Assembly (NCBI GenBank): GCA_017613815.1 | Contig: JAGADB010000123.1 | Coordinates: forward strand, 1-5,692 | DNA from: Clostridia bacterium | GTDB lineage: Bacteria; Bacillota; Clostridia; Oscillospirales; CAG-382 | Direction: 5' to 3' | Length of the DNA: 5,692 bases | Part shown: positions 1-5,692 of the stretch, piece after piece | How the letters are laid out: every line of letters begins with the position of its first letter | Numbering within the stretch: the first letter of the stretch is position 1 | The notes under the pieces: generated by a model | Told to the model about the DNA's origin: nothing | What the model saw: the letters and a program-made list of their open reading frames with translations, nothing else | The model's database searches: none | Translations under genes and position numbers: made by a program

Positions 1-659
1 GTTTTTAAGTATTCCTTTGTTTTGTCGTCGATGCGGAAGCTTTCGCACGCCTTTCTTACCGTTTTATTATTGGTCCACGCGTCGAGCTTCTTTTGTTCCA
101 AAAACTTCACTGCGCTTTGGTAATTTTTCGCAAGCGCGGTCGCGAAATACCATGCTCTCATCATATTGACGTAATATTCTCCGCTTTTTACGCCGCAGAC
201 CTTTTGTGCGTACTCCTCTTTATAGTCTTCGCCTAAGAAAAGCTTCATGAGAACGCCTATTCCGTAGCGGACCTTATAGGTTTCTCCCGAATCTATCCAT
301 TTATACGCAAAAGGCAGGATTTTTTCCTTATTTTTTGCGAAAACCTTCGGAAAAAACGTGTCGCAGGTCGCCCAGTTATCCACAAACGGCAGAAATTCCT
401 CGGTTTTTGCGGCCGCATAATCGAAATCCTTTATTTTTTCGATTAAAAAGGCGTGGAGGTTATTTTCCTCGTAGGTTTTATGCGGCAATTCCTTCAGAAA
501 CGCCTCCGCCTCGTCTTTTTCCGCGGTTTTTGCGATATTTCTTATCAGCGGCGTTTTCACGCCGATAATTTTATCCGGATTTATTTCGGGCAGGAGTTTT
601 GAAGTGAATTTTTGATATTTTTCGTCCTTTAAAGATAAGAGCTTTTCGGTAAGCGTCAT
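1..659 (-). CDS. AlkD-family DNA alkylation repair protein (DNA glycosylase), 3' end cut by window edge
   Basis: Likely a HEAT-like-repeat DNA glycosylase of the AlkD family, which removes positively charged alkylated bases such as 7-methylguanine or 3-methyladenine and starts base-excision repair in the cytoplasm. Translating from the ATG at 659 gives 219 uninterrupted codons to the left edge. Recognisable family blocks are GVKTPLIRNIAK near residues 33-44, DNWATCDTF at 94-102, YKVRYGIGVLM at 128-138 and YYVNMMRAWYF at 162-172. W96, D100, R131 and W170 match, in order and spacing, the active-site Trp, Asp, Arg and Trp known from Bacillus cereus AlkD. The family is about 230 residues, and the visible end (residues 201-219, a basic helix before the C-terminus) suggests only a few codons are missing. 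The gene starts 1 nt after the stop of the epimerase gene and shows no good Shine-Dalgarno, so translation is probably coupled. The link with the epimerase looks like simple operon sharing. Confidence 0.87.
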   Translation of the reverse strand, partial: MTLTEKLLSLKDEKYQKFTSKLLPEINPDKIIGVKTPLIRNIAKTAEKDEAEAFLKELPHKTYEENNLHAFLIEKIKDFDYAAAKTEEFLPFVDNWATCDTFFPKVFAKNKEKILPFAYKWIDSGETYKVRYGIGVLMKLFLGEDYKEEYAQKVCGVKSGEYYVNMMRAWYFATALAKNYQSAVKFLEQKKLDAWTNNKTVRKACESFRIDDKTKEYLK

Positions 660-660
660 T

Positions 661-1536
661 TTACATTATCGGCGTAATTTTACGCGTAAACGTCTGTTTT
701 TTGCCGGGTTCGAGTGCGAAAATACCGGTTTTATGCTCGATTTTCATATCGGAATCGACGAAGTCGGGAAGTCCGTTCCACGGCTCGATGCAGAGATACG
801 GCGCGCCTTGAAGCGTCCACATTACGAGGTACTTAAAGTCGGGGAAATCGACTCTTACGCCTTTTTTTGTATCCTTATGCACAAGTTCGAGTCCCTTTGA
901 TTTGATATTGTCGAAAACGAGGCTGTCGTTCAAGAAGTGGCTGTACTTCATATGGAGCGTTCTTCCCTCGGTCTCGACGTGCTCCCTGTTATACGAGCAG
1001 TATTTGCCGTCAAGAATTATTCTGTTTAGGTCCTCTTCTTGGTCGAACACGACGTCGTAGTCCTCAACTCCGCCCGGAAGCGCAAAGCCGTCGTGCGCGC
1101 CCGCGGAATAGTAAAGCGTCTTATTATCCGTGTTTTCGGTGATGAAGCTGACAAACATGGAGTTATCCTTTATCTCAAATCTGACGGAAAACTTGAATTT
1201 GAACGGGTAATACGAGCGGGAAATTTCGGTATCGGTAAAATACAGTTCGAGCGTATCTTCCGTCTTGTTTTCAAGCATAAATTTATTTAAGCATGCAAAG
1301 CCGTGATACGGCAGAGCGTAGTCCTTGCCGTCGACAATGATTTTTTTATTCATGAGCGCGCCGCACGCGGGGAACAGTATCGGGCTCGATTCGCCCCAGA
1401 TTTTCGGGTCGGCGCACCACATATACTCTTTGCCGTTTTGGTCCTTGAAGCTCTTTAACTGACAGCCGTTTTCGCCTATCTCGGCGCTTATTTTTCCGTT
1501 TGATATTTTATAAATTTTCTCGGTTTCCATTTTCAT
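661..1536 (-). CDS. aldose 1-epimerase (mutarotase) family protein, LacX-like
   Basis: A 291-residue cytoplasmic protein of the galactose mutarotase-like superfamily, closest in layout to the LacX-like branch. Family members interconvert alpha and beta anomers of aldoses or phosphorylated sugars; the true substrate cannot be read from the sequence. Visible landmarks are SPILFPACG at 51-59, YHGFA at 77-81 (H78), AGAHDGFALP at 145-154 (H148, position of the general acid) and YLCIEPWNG at 247-255 (E251, position of the general base). Both catalytic positions and the length are as expected, so it should be active. Two in-frame ATGs occur at 1536 and 1530; the upstream one is chosen because AGGAAA (1548-1543) places AGGA 8 nt from it and 14 nt from the other. 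It has its own strong promoter and leads a two-gene unit with the AlkD gene. No signal peptide or membrane segment is seen. Assignment to the family is firm; LacX-like rather than GalM is a judgement from motif style and length. Confidence 0.9.
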   Translation of the reverse strand: MKMETEKIYKISNGKISAEIGENGCQLKSFKDQNGKEYMWCADPKIWGESSPILFPACGALMNKKIIVDGKDYALPYHGFACLNKFMLENKTEDTLELYFTDTEISRSYYPFKFKFSVRFEIKDNSMFVSFITENTDNKTLYYSAGAHDGFALPGGVEDYDVVFDQEEDLNRIILDGKYCSYNREHVETEGRTLHMKYSHFLNDSLVFDNIKSKGLELVHKDTKKGVRVDFPDFKYLVMWTLQGAPYLCIEPWNGLPDFVDSDMKIEHKTGIFALEPGKKQTFTRKITPIM

Positions 1537-1550
1537 TATCCGTTTCCTGT
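1537..1550 (-). promoter_or_regulatory. ribosome binding site of the epimerase gene
   Basis: On the minus strand the leader reads ACAGGAAACGGATA directly before the ATG at 1536. The AGGA core is 8 nt from this ATG, a normal spacing, and 14 nt from the second in-frame ATG at 1530. This decides the start in favour of 1536. Confidence 0.7.
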
Positions 1551-1562
1551 TTTGTTACCCAA

Positions 1563-1591
1563 ATTATACCATACAAAAATATTAATTTCAA
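1563..1591 (-). promoter_or_regulatory. SigA-type promoter for the epimerase-alkD unit
   Basis: On the minus strand TTGAAA (1591-1586) is followed by a 17-nt spacer and a perfect TATAAT (1568-1563). TG sits one base before the -10, giving the extended form TGGTATAAT. The -35 differs from TTGACA at one base. Predicted initiation is near 1556, leaving a 5' leader of about 20 nt, with no room for a riboswitch or operator downstream. It looks like a strong constitutive housekeeping promoter. It begins a few bases after the terminator of the upstream gene. Confidence 0.85.
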
Positions 1592-1594
1592 TAC

Positions 1595-1628
1595 CAAAAG
1601 CAAAAGCAGGGTAATTCACCCTGCTTTT
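1595..1628 (-). terminator. intrinsic terminator of the SLH/beta-helix gene
   Basis: AAAAGCAGGGT (1602-1612) and ACCCTGCTTTT (1618-1628) form a perfect 11-bp stem with a 5-nt loop. Read on the minus strand, the stem ends in TTTT and is followed by GCTTTTGG. It lies 55 nt after the TAG stop at 1683, so it ends that transcript. The + strand side also has TTTT after the stem, but no + strand gene is present to use it. Confidence 0.85.
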
Positions 1629-1682
1629 ACCGGTTTTATCAAACAGCATGCAAGCATCCTGTACTGTGTAAAACGGAACTCG

Positions 1683-3569
1683 CTATGCTTTTGCAAAATT
1701 TTCCACGCTTCTTTCACAGATAAGCAAAGCCTGTTCTTTGGTAGCGGTTCCTTTTACGTCGAACAAATTGTTTCCCGTTCCTTTGACAATATTATTGCAC
1801 GACATGAAATAAATTGCTCTTTTTCCCCATTCATGCATATCGCATTCGTCGTCGTATCTGCTTACGGCATCCATATCAAACTCCGTGTTTATGCCCGCCG
1901 CGTTAACGGCTCTCGTCGTCATTACCGCGATTTCCTCTCTCGTGATAAAATCGTCCGGAGAAAACGTGGTTGCGGAAGTTCCGTTGGAAATTCCGAGGTT
2001 ATACGCTTTCAAAACCTCGCTGTCGTTTGTGTCGGAAAACGGGTTTTCGGATATTTCCTCCGCCTTTTTTCCCGTAAGAGCTTCGTACAGTTTTATAATG
2101 ATATGCGCAAATTCTTTTCTTGTAACATATTCCGTCAAATCGTCATTATTCAGCGAATCGGGAATAAGATTTTTATCATACGCCTTATTGAGCTCTTCCT
2201 CCGCCCAGTCCGACGCCTTTGCCCATTTTCCGTTCATACCGGGCATCATACGTCCGCCTCTTGCGTCCATATCGGGCATCTCCGGCGGCGTTTGTCCGTC
2301 CGGTTGTTCTCCGTTCTGCATACCGGGCATCATGCGTCCGCCTCTTGCGTTCATATCCGGCATCTCCGGCGGCGTTTGCCCGTCCGGTTGTTCTCCGTTT
2401 TGCATACCGGGCATCATACGTCCGCCTCTGAAGTTCATTCCGCCAAAGCCGCCCATCATCTGATTGGTAAGAGAAGTAACCTTTTGCCCGTTCACGGTAA
2501 CGTCTCCGCCGTTGAGTTCGCCTTTGCCGTCATAATCAAACGGGGATTGAGCCGTAATATTCAGTGTTCCGCCGTTGATAACAAGGTCTCCGTTTGAATC
2601 GAAAGCGTCAGTATCGCCCTGCGCCATTTTTACGGTAATATTACCGCCGTTGACTTCTATTTTTATAGCATACCGGTCGGATTTATCGGATGCGTTGATT
2701 CCGTCGTCCGAGGCGTCGATTGTAAACGTTCCGCCGTTAATCAGCAGATAAGTCGCTTCCAGTCCTTCGGCAGCCGAGATAGTAAAAATACCGTCGTTTA
2801 TTTCCAGTTTTCCGTTTGCCCTGATACCGTCGCCGTCAGCTTTTATTGTATATGTGCCGCCGTTAATCGTCAAATCTCCCAACGATTCGGTATCGTCGTC
2901 ATCCGGGTCGCATTTTATTGCGTCGTCCGCTTCAACGCTGAACGTGCCGCCGTTCAATATCATGCTGCCATCTGCGGCAAGGCCGTTATTTGCGGCTTTA
3001 ATATTGAATTTAACGCTGCCGTCCACCGTAATTTTTGAGGCTGCGGCGCCTTTTATTCCGTTTTTGCAGGCGCTTCCGTCAATATTCAGCGTTCCCGTTC
3101 CGTTTATAACGAGCGATGCGCCGGATTTTACTTTGATACAAGCACCTTCAAAGTTATCGTTTGTTTCTTCTTCGTTTATGTCTTCCTTATCGGAAAGCGT
3201 TACGGTTCCTTCCACACGAATAACCGTTTCGGTCGATTTACTGCACACAACCGGCGCCGTGGAGGAACATGACAGAGTCAGGTCCCGAAATATTAAAGTT
3301 ACCCCCGTCGTCTCTTTCTTGACTTTAATATTTCCTTCCGGACACGTGCCCGTTATTGTGTAAATACCCGCTTCGTCAATCGTAAGCGACGCGCCCTCTG
3401 TTTTATATCCGCTTCCGCTTTGGTCCGACGCCTTTATTCCGTCTTCCGAAAAAGTAAAGGTGTTTTCATTGCCAAAAACCGAAAGGCTCAGAAAGACCGT
3501 TGTTAAAATCGCAAATAATGATATAAGAATAATCCTTTTTACGGAAATAAATTTTTTAGTCGTATACAT
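1683..3569 (-). CDS. secreted DUF4353-type beta-helix (carbohydrate-binding) protein with Met-rich repeats and C-terminal SLH domains
   Basis: A 628-residue cell-surface protein. Residues 1-33 are a signal peptide: basic MYTTKKFISVKR, then a hydrophobic stretch, with cleavage likely near SVFG. Residues about 37-370 carry repeated short rungs of the type INGGTFTIDASDDGINA (eight or so, about 20-30 residues apart), typical of the beta-helical DUF4353 'carbohydrate-binding domain-containing' family; an acidic insert DPDDDDTES lies at 221-229. Residues 371-449 are Met/Gly/Pro-rich, with a 28-residue unit present twice plus a partial third copy. Residues about 453-624 form three SLH repeats, with VTRKE, ITREE and a degenerate ATKEQ in the usual TRAE position. 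SLH repeats anchor proteins to pyruvylated secondary wall polymer. Family knowledge supports a surface or adhesive role; the ligand is unknown. The frame is open back to 3662, but ATG 3569 is chosen because AAGGAGG lies 7 nt upstream and the signal peptide begins there. It lies 79 bp after htrA with no terminator between, so it may be co-transcribed. Confidence 0.85.
   Translation of the reverse strand: MYTTKKFISVKRIILISLFAILTTVFLSLSVFGNENTFTFSEDGIKASDQSGSGYKTEGASLTIDEAGIYTITGTCPEGNIKVKKETTGVTLIFRDLTLSCSSTAPVVCSKSTETVIRVEGTVTLSDKEDINEEETNDNFEGACIKVKSGASLVINGTGTLNIDGSACKNGIKGAAASKITVDGSVKFNIKAANNGLAADGSMILNGGTFSVEADDAIKCDPDDDDTESLGDLTINGGTYTIKADGDGIRANGKLEINDGIFTISAAEGLEATYLLINGGTFTIDASDDGINASDKSDRYAIKIEVNGGNITVKMAQGDTDAFDSNGDLVINGGTLNITAQSPFDYDGKGELNGGDVTVNGQKVTSLTNQMMGGFGGMNFRGGRMMPGMQNGEQPDGQTPPEMPDMNARGGRMMPGMQNGEQPDGQTPPEMPDMDARGGRMMPGMNGKWAKASDWAEEELNKAYDKNLIPDSLNNDDLTEYVTRKEFAHIIIKLYEALTGKKAEEISENPFSDTNDSEVLKAYNLGISNGTSATTFSPDDFITREEIAVMTTRAVNAAGINTEFDMDAVSRYDDECDMHEWGKRAIYFMSCNNIVKGTGNNLFDVKGTATKEQALLICERSVENFAKA
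2235..2429 (-). repeat. 84-bp tandem repeat, 2 full copies plus a 27-bp partial copy, encoding a Met/Pro/Gly-rich linker
   Basis: Copies are 2235-2318, 2319-2402 and partial 2403-2429. The two full copies differ at 5 of 84 positions by my alignment; four changes are synonymous and one swaps Asp for Asn. The partial copy is identical to the first over 27 bases. The period is a multiple of three and in frame, giving a 28-residue unit that contains RGGRMMPGM, QNGEQPDGQ and TPPEMPDM. The array separates the beta-helix from the SLH domains, so it is probably a flexible spacer or wall-crossing segment whose length could vary between strains. Confidence 0.92.
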
Positions 3570-3583
3570 ATCTATGCCTCCTT
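3570..3583 (-). promoter_or_regulatory. strong ribosome binding site that sets the start of the SLH/beta-helix gene
   Basis: AAGGAGG (3583-3577 on the minus strand) stands 7 nt before the ATG at 3569. It is a full anti-16S match at ideal spacing. It lies inside the longer open frame that reaches 3662, which shows that the extra 31 codons are leader sequence and not protein. Confidence 0.9.
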
Positions 3584-3648
3584 TTTTTTCATAAAGATGT
3601 CTCTTGTTAAAGATATACGGGGGTAAGATATTGTTTTTTGCGTTCTGT

Positions 3649-5106
3649 TTAAGCCGGATCAAGCGTGAACGTAATCTCGAAAGAGTCGTTGTCAGCGTCT
3701 CTGAATATGCTTAAGGTTACTTTGTCTCCTGCCTTGTTTTCGGCTTTGTATTTATTGAGCTCGTCAACCGTATATACCGTTTTGCCGTTATACGCGGTGA
3801 TGATGTCGCCTCTCTTGAGTCCCGCCTTTGCGGCGCTGCTGTCTTTATTAATCTGCATTACCAGAATTCCCTTGGGAATGCCGTAATATTCAGCCTGCGC
3901 GTCGGAAATTGCGGAGCCCGAAATTCCTATGATGCCTTCGCTTGCGACGTAGCTGCTCTCGGAACGCTCAACGACTTCGCCGTATTCTATTATCTGCTTG
4001 ATTTCGGGAAGAACTCCGTTTATCGGAATGGAAAAGCCGATATCCTCATAGTCGCTCGCAAGCTTTAAGTTATTAATGCCCACAACCTCGCCGTATGCGT
4101 TTACGAGCGCGCCGCCGGAGTTGCCTCTGTTTATCGTGGCGTTGGTCTGGAGCATGGTCATGGTCTTCTTTTTCGTCGAATAACCGTCATAGAAGCGCAC
4201 TTCTCTGTTGATACCGGAAATTATACCGTCTGTTACGGAGTTGAGGTAGTTAAGTCCGGCAGGGCATCCTATCGCAAGCACTTCGTCGCCGACAACAAGC
4301 GCGTCGGAGTCGCCTATCGCCATAGGAACGAGGTCGAGTCCCTCGGGGTCGATCTTCAATACCGCGATGTCGGTAAGTTTGTCCGAGCCGACTACTTCCG
4401 CTTCGTGCTGGGTATTATCGTAGAGATAAACCGTTACCGTCTTTGCGTTTTCTATTATATGGTGGTTTGTGATTATATAGCCGTCGCTGCTGTAAATAAA
4501 TCCCGAACCCGACGTGGTGGAGACGTAGTTGCCGAACATGCTCGACACGTCCGCTTCGGCTTTAACGCCGACCGCCGAAGGCGTGCACTTTGCCGCAACT
4601 TCGCTCTTGGTAAGTCCCGTTTTCTTTTCGGCGAACGCCGAGAGCTGAACTACCTGCACGTCGGACGCGCCGTTCTGAGAAACGGGCTGAGGCGCGGGCG
4701 CGGGCGCGTTATACGTCTTTCCGGCGAGGTAATCTGCCGTCATAAATACGGCTATCGTCGCCGCAGAAAGTGCGAACACCGCAAGCATTACCGCCGCGAA
4801 TACCTTAAATCCCTTTGAGGATTTCTTTTCTTTTTTACCGGCATCCGCGGTATTATCCCACATACAGCCGTCGACGTTTGATTTTTCGGCTTTGTCCGCC
4901 TTTACGTAGGAATAGGTTCCGCTCTGCGGGTCGTAAGAAGCTTTGACTTCTTCCGCCGCTTCTTCGGCTTTTTCGCTTACTTCTTCTTTTACTTCTTCCT
5001 TGATTTCCTGTGCCTGTTCTTTGATTTCTTCCGTCAATTCCTCTTTAACTTCTTCGGAATTTTGGAGATCTGTTCCGTTCTGAACGTTTTCATAGTTTTT
5101 ATCCAT
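3649..5106 (-). CDS. htrA: HtrA/DegP-like membrane-anchored serine protease (S1C) with one PDZ domain
   Basis: A 485-residue extracytoplasmic quality-control protease of the HtrA family, expected to degrade or refold misfolded secreted proteins. Residues 1-98 are predicted cytoplasmic, with a Glu/Lys-rich likely coiled coil at 18-56. A membrane segment spans about 101-124, followed by an APAPAPQP linker. The trypsin-like domain covers about 165-375: TNHHII gives H216, LTDIAVLKID gives D246 and RGNSGGAL gives S330, so the catalytic triad is complete. One PDZ domain follows at about 388-480 (GILVMQI, AGLKRGDIITAYNGK). Length and domain order are normal for Gram-positive HtrA. AAAGGA at 5122-5117 lies 10 nt before the ATG, slightly long but acceptable. 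It sits between two SLH-protein genes, consistent with servicing exported envelope proteins. The upstream gap holds a paired direct repeat that could be an operator. The htrA symbol is by family; orthology to a specific paralogue (htrB, yyxA) is not resolvable here. Confidence 0.93.
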   Translation of the reverse strand: MDKNYENVQNGTDLQNSEEVKEELTEEIKEQAQEIKEEVKEEVSEKAEEAAEEVKASYDPQSGTYSYVKADKAEKSNVDGCMWDNTADAGKKEKKSSKGFKVFAAVMLAVFALSAATIAVFMTADYLAGKTYNAPAPAPQPVSQNGASDVQVVQLSAFAEKKTGLTKSEVAAKCTPSAVGVKAEADVSSMFGNYVSTTSGSGFIYSSDGYIITNHHIIENAKTVTVYLYDNTQHEAEVVGSDKLTDIAVLKIDPEGLDLVPMAIGDSDALVVGDEVLAIGCPAGLNYLNSVTDGIISGINREVRFYDGYSTKKKTMTMLQTNATINRGNSGGALVNAYGEVVGINNLKLASDYEDIGFSIPINGVLPEIKQIIEYGEVVERSESSYVASEGIIGISGSAISDAQAEYYGIPKGILVMQINKDSSAAKAGLKRGDIITAYNGKTVYTVDELNKYKAENKAGDKVTLSIFRDADNDSFEITFTLDPA

Positions 5107-5133
5107 AACAACATCGTCCTTTCAAAAACGTTA

Positions 5134-5184
5134 TTTGATACTTTTTTCGTTTACAGTTAAAGTATAAACCGTTTTTTTGATACT
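5134..5184 (-). repeat. pair of 9-bp direct repeats upstream of htrA, possible operator
   Basis: AGTATCAAA occurs at 5184-5176 and again at 5142-5134 on the minus strand, start to start 42 bp, about four helical turns. Weaker likeness continues after each copy (AAAACGGTTT and TAACGTTTTT). A possible -10 box lies between them. Same-face spacing is typical of sites bound by a dimeric regulator, but the stretch is A/T-rich, so chance is not excluded. Confidence 0.35.
5161..5166 (-). promoter_or_regulatory. candidate -10 box for htrA
   Basis: TATACT on the minus strand matches the SigA -10 at five of six bases and lies 55 nt before the htrA ATG, in a gap following a stop codon. No acceptable -35 is found 16-18 nt upstream (AGCATA at 17 nt). 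If used, it would need an activator or another sigma factor. No convincing terminator was found for the preceding SLH gene, so read-through into htrA is also possible. Confidence 0.3.
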
Positions 5185-5214
5185 ATGCTGTTATGAATGT
5201 GATTTTTCGGTGAA

Positions 5215-5692
5215 TTATTCTGAAAATCTGATGTAATTGAGAATAACCGTTACCGCTTCGGCTCTCGTGAGGTCGTCATACGGTCTGAAGGAGTTCAGAT
5301 CGCCCTGTACGAAGCCGAAGCCCCTTGCTATCGCGATATAGCCGACGTCCTCGTCTGCAAGCAGGTTGTTGTCGTTGAAATCGGTGATGAAGATATTCTT
5401 CATTGCCGCAACCTTCTTATAGCCCGCCGCGTCTATGATATATTTTACCGCCTGCGTTCTCGTAAGTCCCTTTGCGTCCTCTTCCTCGTCCATGTCAAAA
5501 GAGTCGTCCGAAAGGTCGCGCGAATAGAGGTCGAGCGAGTTTGCAAGGTAAGCGAAATCCGAGAAGGTTATTTTTTCGTCGGGGAAGAAGCTGCCGCCCT
5601 CAAAGCCGATGTCGAGGTCGCTGAGCATAAGTATGTCGGCTTCCGCCCAGTGTCCCGAAATATCGTCATACTCATATCCGTTCTGCTTCTTA
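5215..5692 (-). CDS. C-terminal part of an SLH-domain cell-surface protein, 5' end outside window
   Basis: The frame is open from the right edge to the TAA at 5215, giving 158 visible residues; the real start lies beyond the window. An in-frame ATG at 5628 is not a sensible start because the SLH domain begins before it (YDDISGHWAEADILM, the typical SLH opening, at residues 8-22). The first repeat continues to FFPDEKITFSDFA, with the usual TRAE position degenerate. A second repeat has LTRTQAVKYIIDAAGY (about 76-91) and the last has FRPYDDLTRAEAVTVILNY (about 135-153), with intact motifs. An acidic stretch MDEEEDAK (67-74) separates the first two. SLH triplets at the C-terminus hold proteins on the wall by binding pyruvylated polymer. 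The job of the protein lies in the missing N-terminal part and cannot be stated. It is followed by htrA after 108 bp. Confidence 0.9.
   Translation of the reverse strand, partial: KKQNGYEYDDISGHWAEADILMLSDLDIGFEGGSFFPDEKITFSDFAYLANSLDLYSRDLSDDSFDMDEEEDAKGLTRTQAVKYIIDAAGYKKVAAMKNIFITDFNDNNLLADEDVGYIAIARGFGFVQGDLNSFRPYDDLTRAEAVTVILNYIRFSE

Noticed and set aside
335..568. Small + strand frame inside the alkD region
   Set aside because: It lies fully antisense to a conserved minus-strand coding region, and its Arg/Pro-rich composition is typical of a shadow frame.
1500..2597. Long open frame on the + strand opposite the SLH/beta-helix gene
   Set aside because: Its translation is Arg/Ser/Phe/His-rich with no domain, no credible ribosome site, and it mirrors the repeats of the real minus-strand gene. 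It also spans that gene's terminator and the epimerase promoter.
3570..3648. Promoter for the SLH/beta-helix gene in the gap after htrA
   Set aside because: TATATC and TATCTT resemble -10 boxes, but no -35 at proper spacing was found. Co-transcription with htrA is at least as likely.
3570..3662. Extra 31-codon N-terminal extension of the SLH/beta-helix protein, start at 3662
   Set aside because: It would overlap the end of htrA and bury the signal peptide and the AAGGAGG site inside the protein. The start at 3569 explains both.
5149..5178. Possible hairpin CGTTTA / TAAACCG followed by seven T on the + strand
   Set aside because: The stem is only about 6 bp, has a bulge and an 11-nt loop, and there is no + strand gene for it to terminate. 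In the minus direction it is followed by A, not T.
5626..5628. ATG at 5628 as the start of the right-edge SLH gene
   Set aside because: The frame stays open to the window edge and encodes the beginning of an SLH repeat (DISGHWAE) before this ATG, so the gene simply continues outside the window.
1..5692. CRISPR array, tRNA/rRNA, insertion sequence or defence system
   Set aside because: No spaced short repeats, transposase or nuclease coding, or terminal inverted repeats were recognised. The only tandem repeat is the in-frame coding array at 2235-2429.

Overview
The window reads as a piece of a low-to-mid GC Bacillota (Clostridia-type) chromosome, probably a gut or other anaerobic member. This is inferred from three things: S-layer homology (SLH) domains in two proteins, a membrane-anchored HtrA with a long charged N-terminus, and strong AGGAGG-type ribosome sites with a near-consensus SigA promoter. 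Nothing in the sequence fixes the species. All five supported genes lie on the minus strand, so transcription runs from the right edge to the left edge. The window is almost fully coding; the three larger gaps are 146, 79 and 108 bp.

Right part (5692 down to 3649): the 3' end of an SLH-domain protein gene enters from the right edge and stops at 5215. After a 108-bp gap comes a complete HtrA/DegP-like serine protease with an acidic/lysine-rich cytoplasmic N-terminus, one membrane segment, a trypsin-like domain with an intact His-Asp-Ser triad, and one PDZ domain. The gap carries a possible -10 box flanked by two copies of a 9-bp direct repeat 42 bp apart.

Middle (3569 down to 1683): a secreted 628-residue protein with a signal peptide, a right-handed beta-helix-like repeat domain of the DUF4353 'carbohydrate-binding' type, a Met/Gly/Pro-rich linker made of 84-bp tandem repeats, and three C-terminal SLH repeats. 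An AAGGAGG site fixes its start at 3569. A clear intrinsic terminator (1602-1628) ends this unit.

Left part (1591 down to 1): a near-consensus promoter (TTGAAA-17-TATAAT with extended -10) begins immediately after that terminator. It drives a LacX-like aldose 1-epimerase family gene and, 1 nt behind it, an AlkD-type DNA glycosylase gene that runs off the left edge with only a few codons missing.

The right and middle genes form a plausible cell-envelope module: two wall-anchored SLH proteins around an extracytoplasmic quality-control protease. The left pair is an ordinary housekeeping unit (sugar mutarotation and base-excision repair) with no evident functional link. I do not see a defence system, mobile element, CRISPR array or RNA gene. 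The most distinctive object is the beta-helix/Met-repeat/SLH protein.
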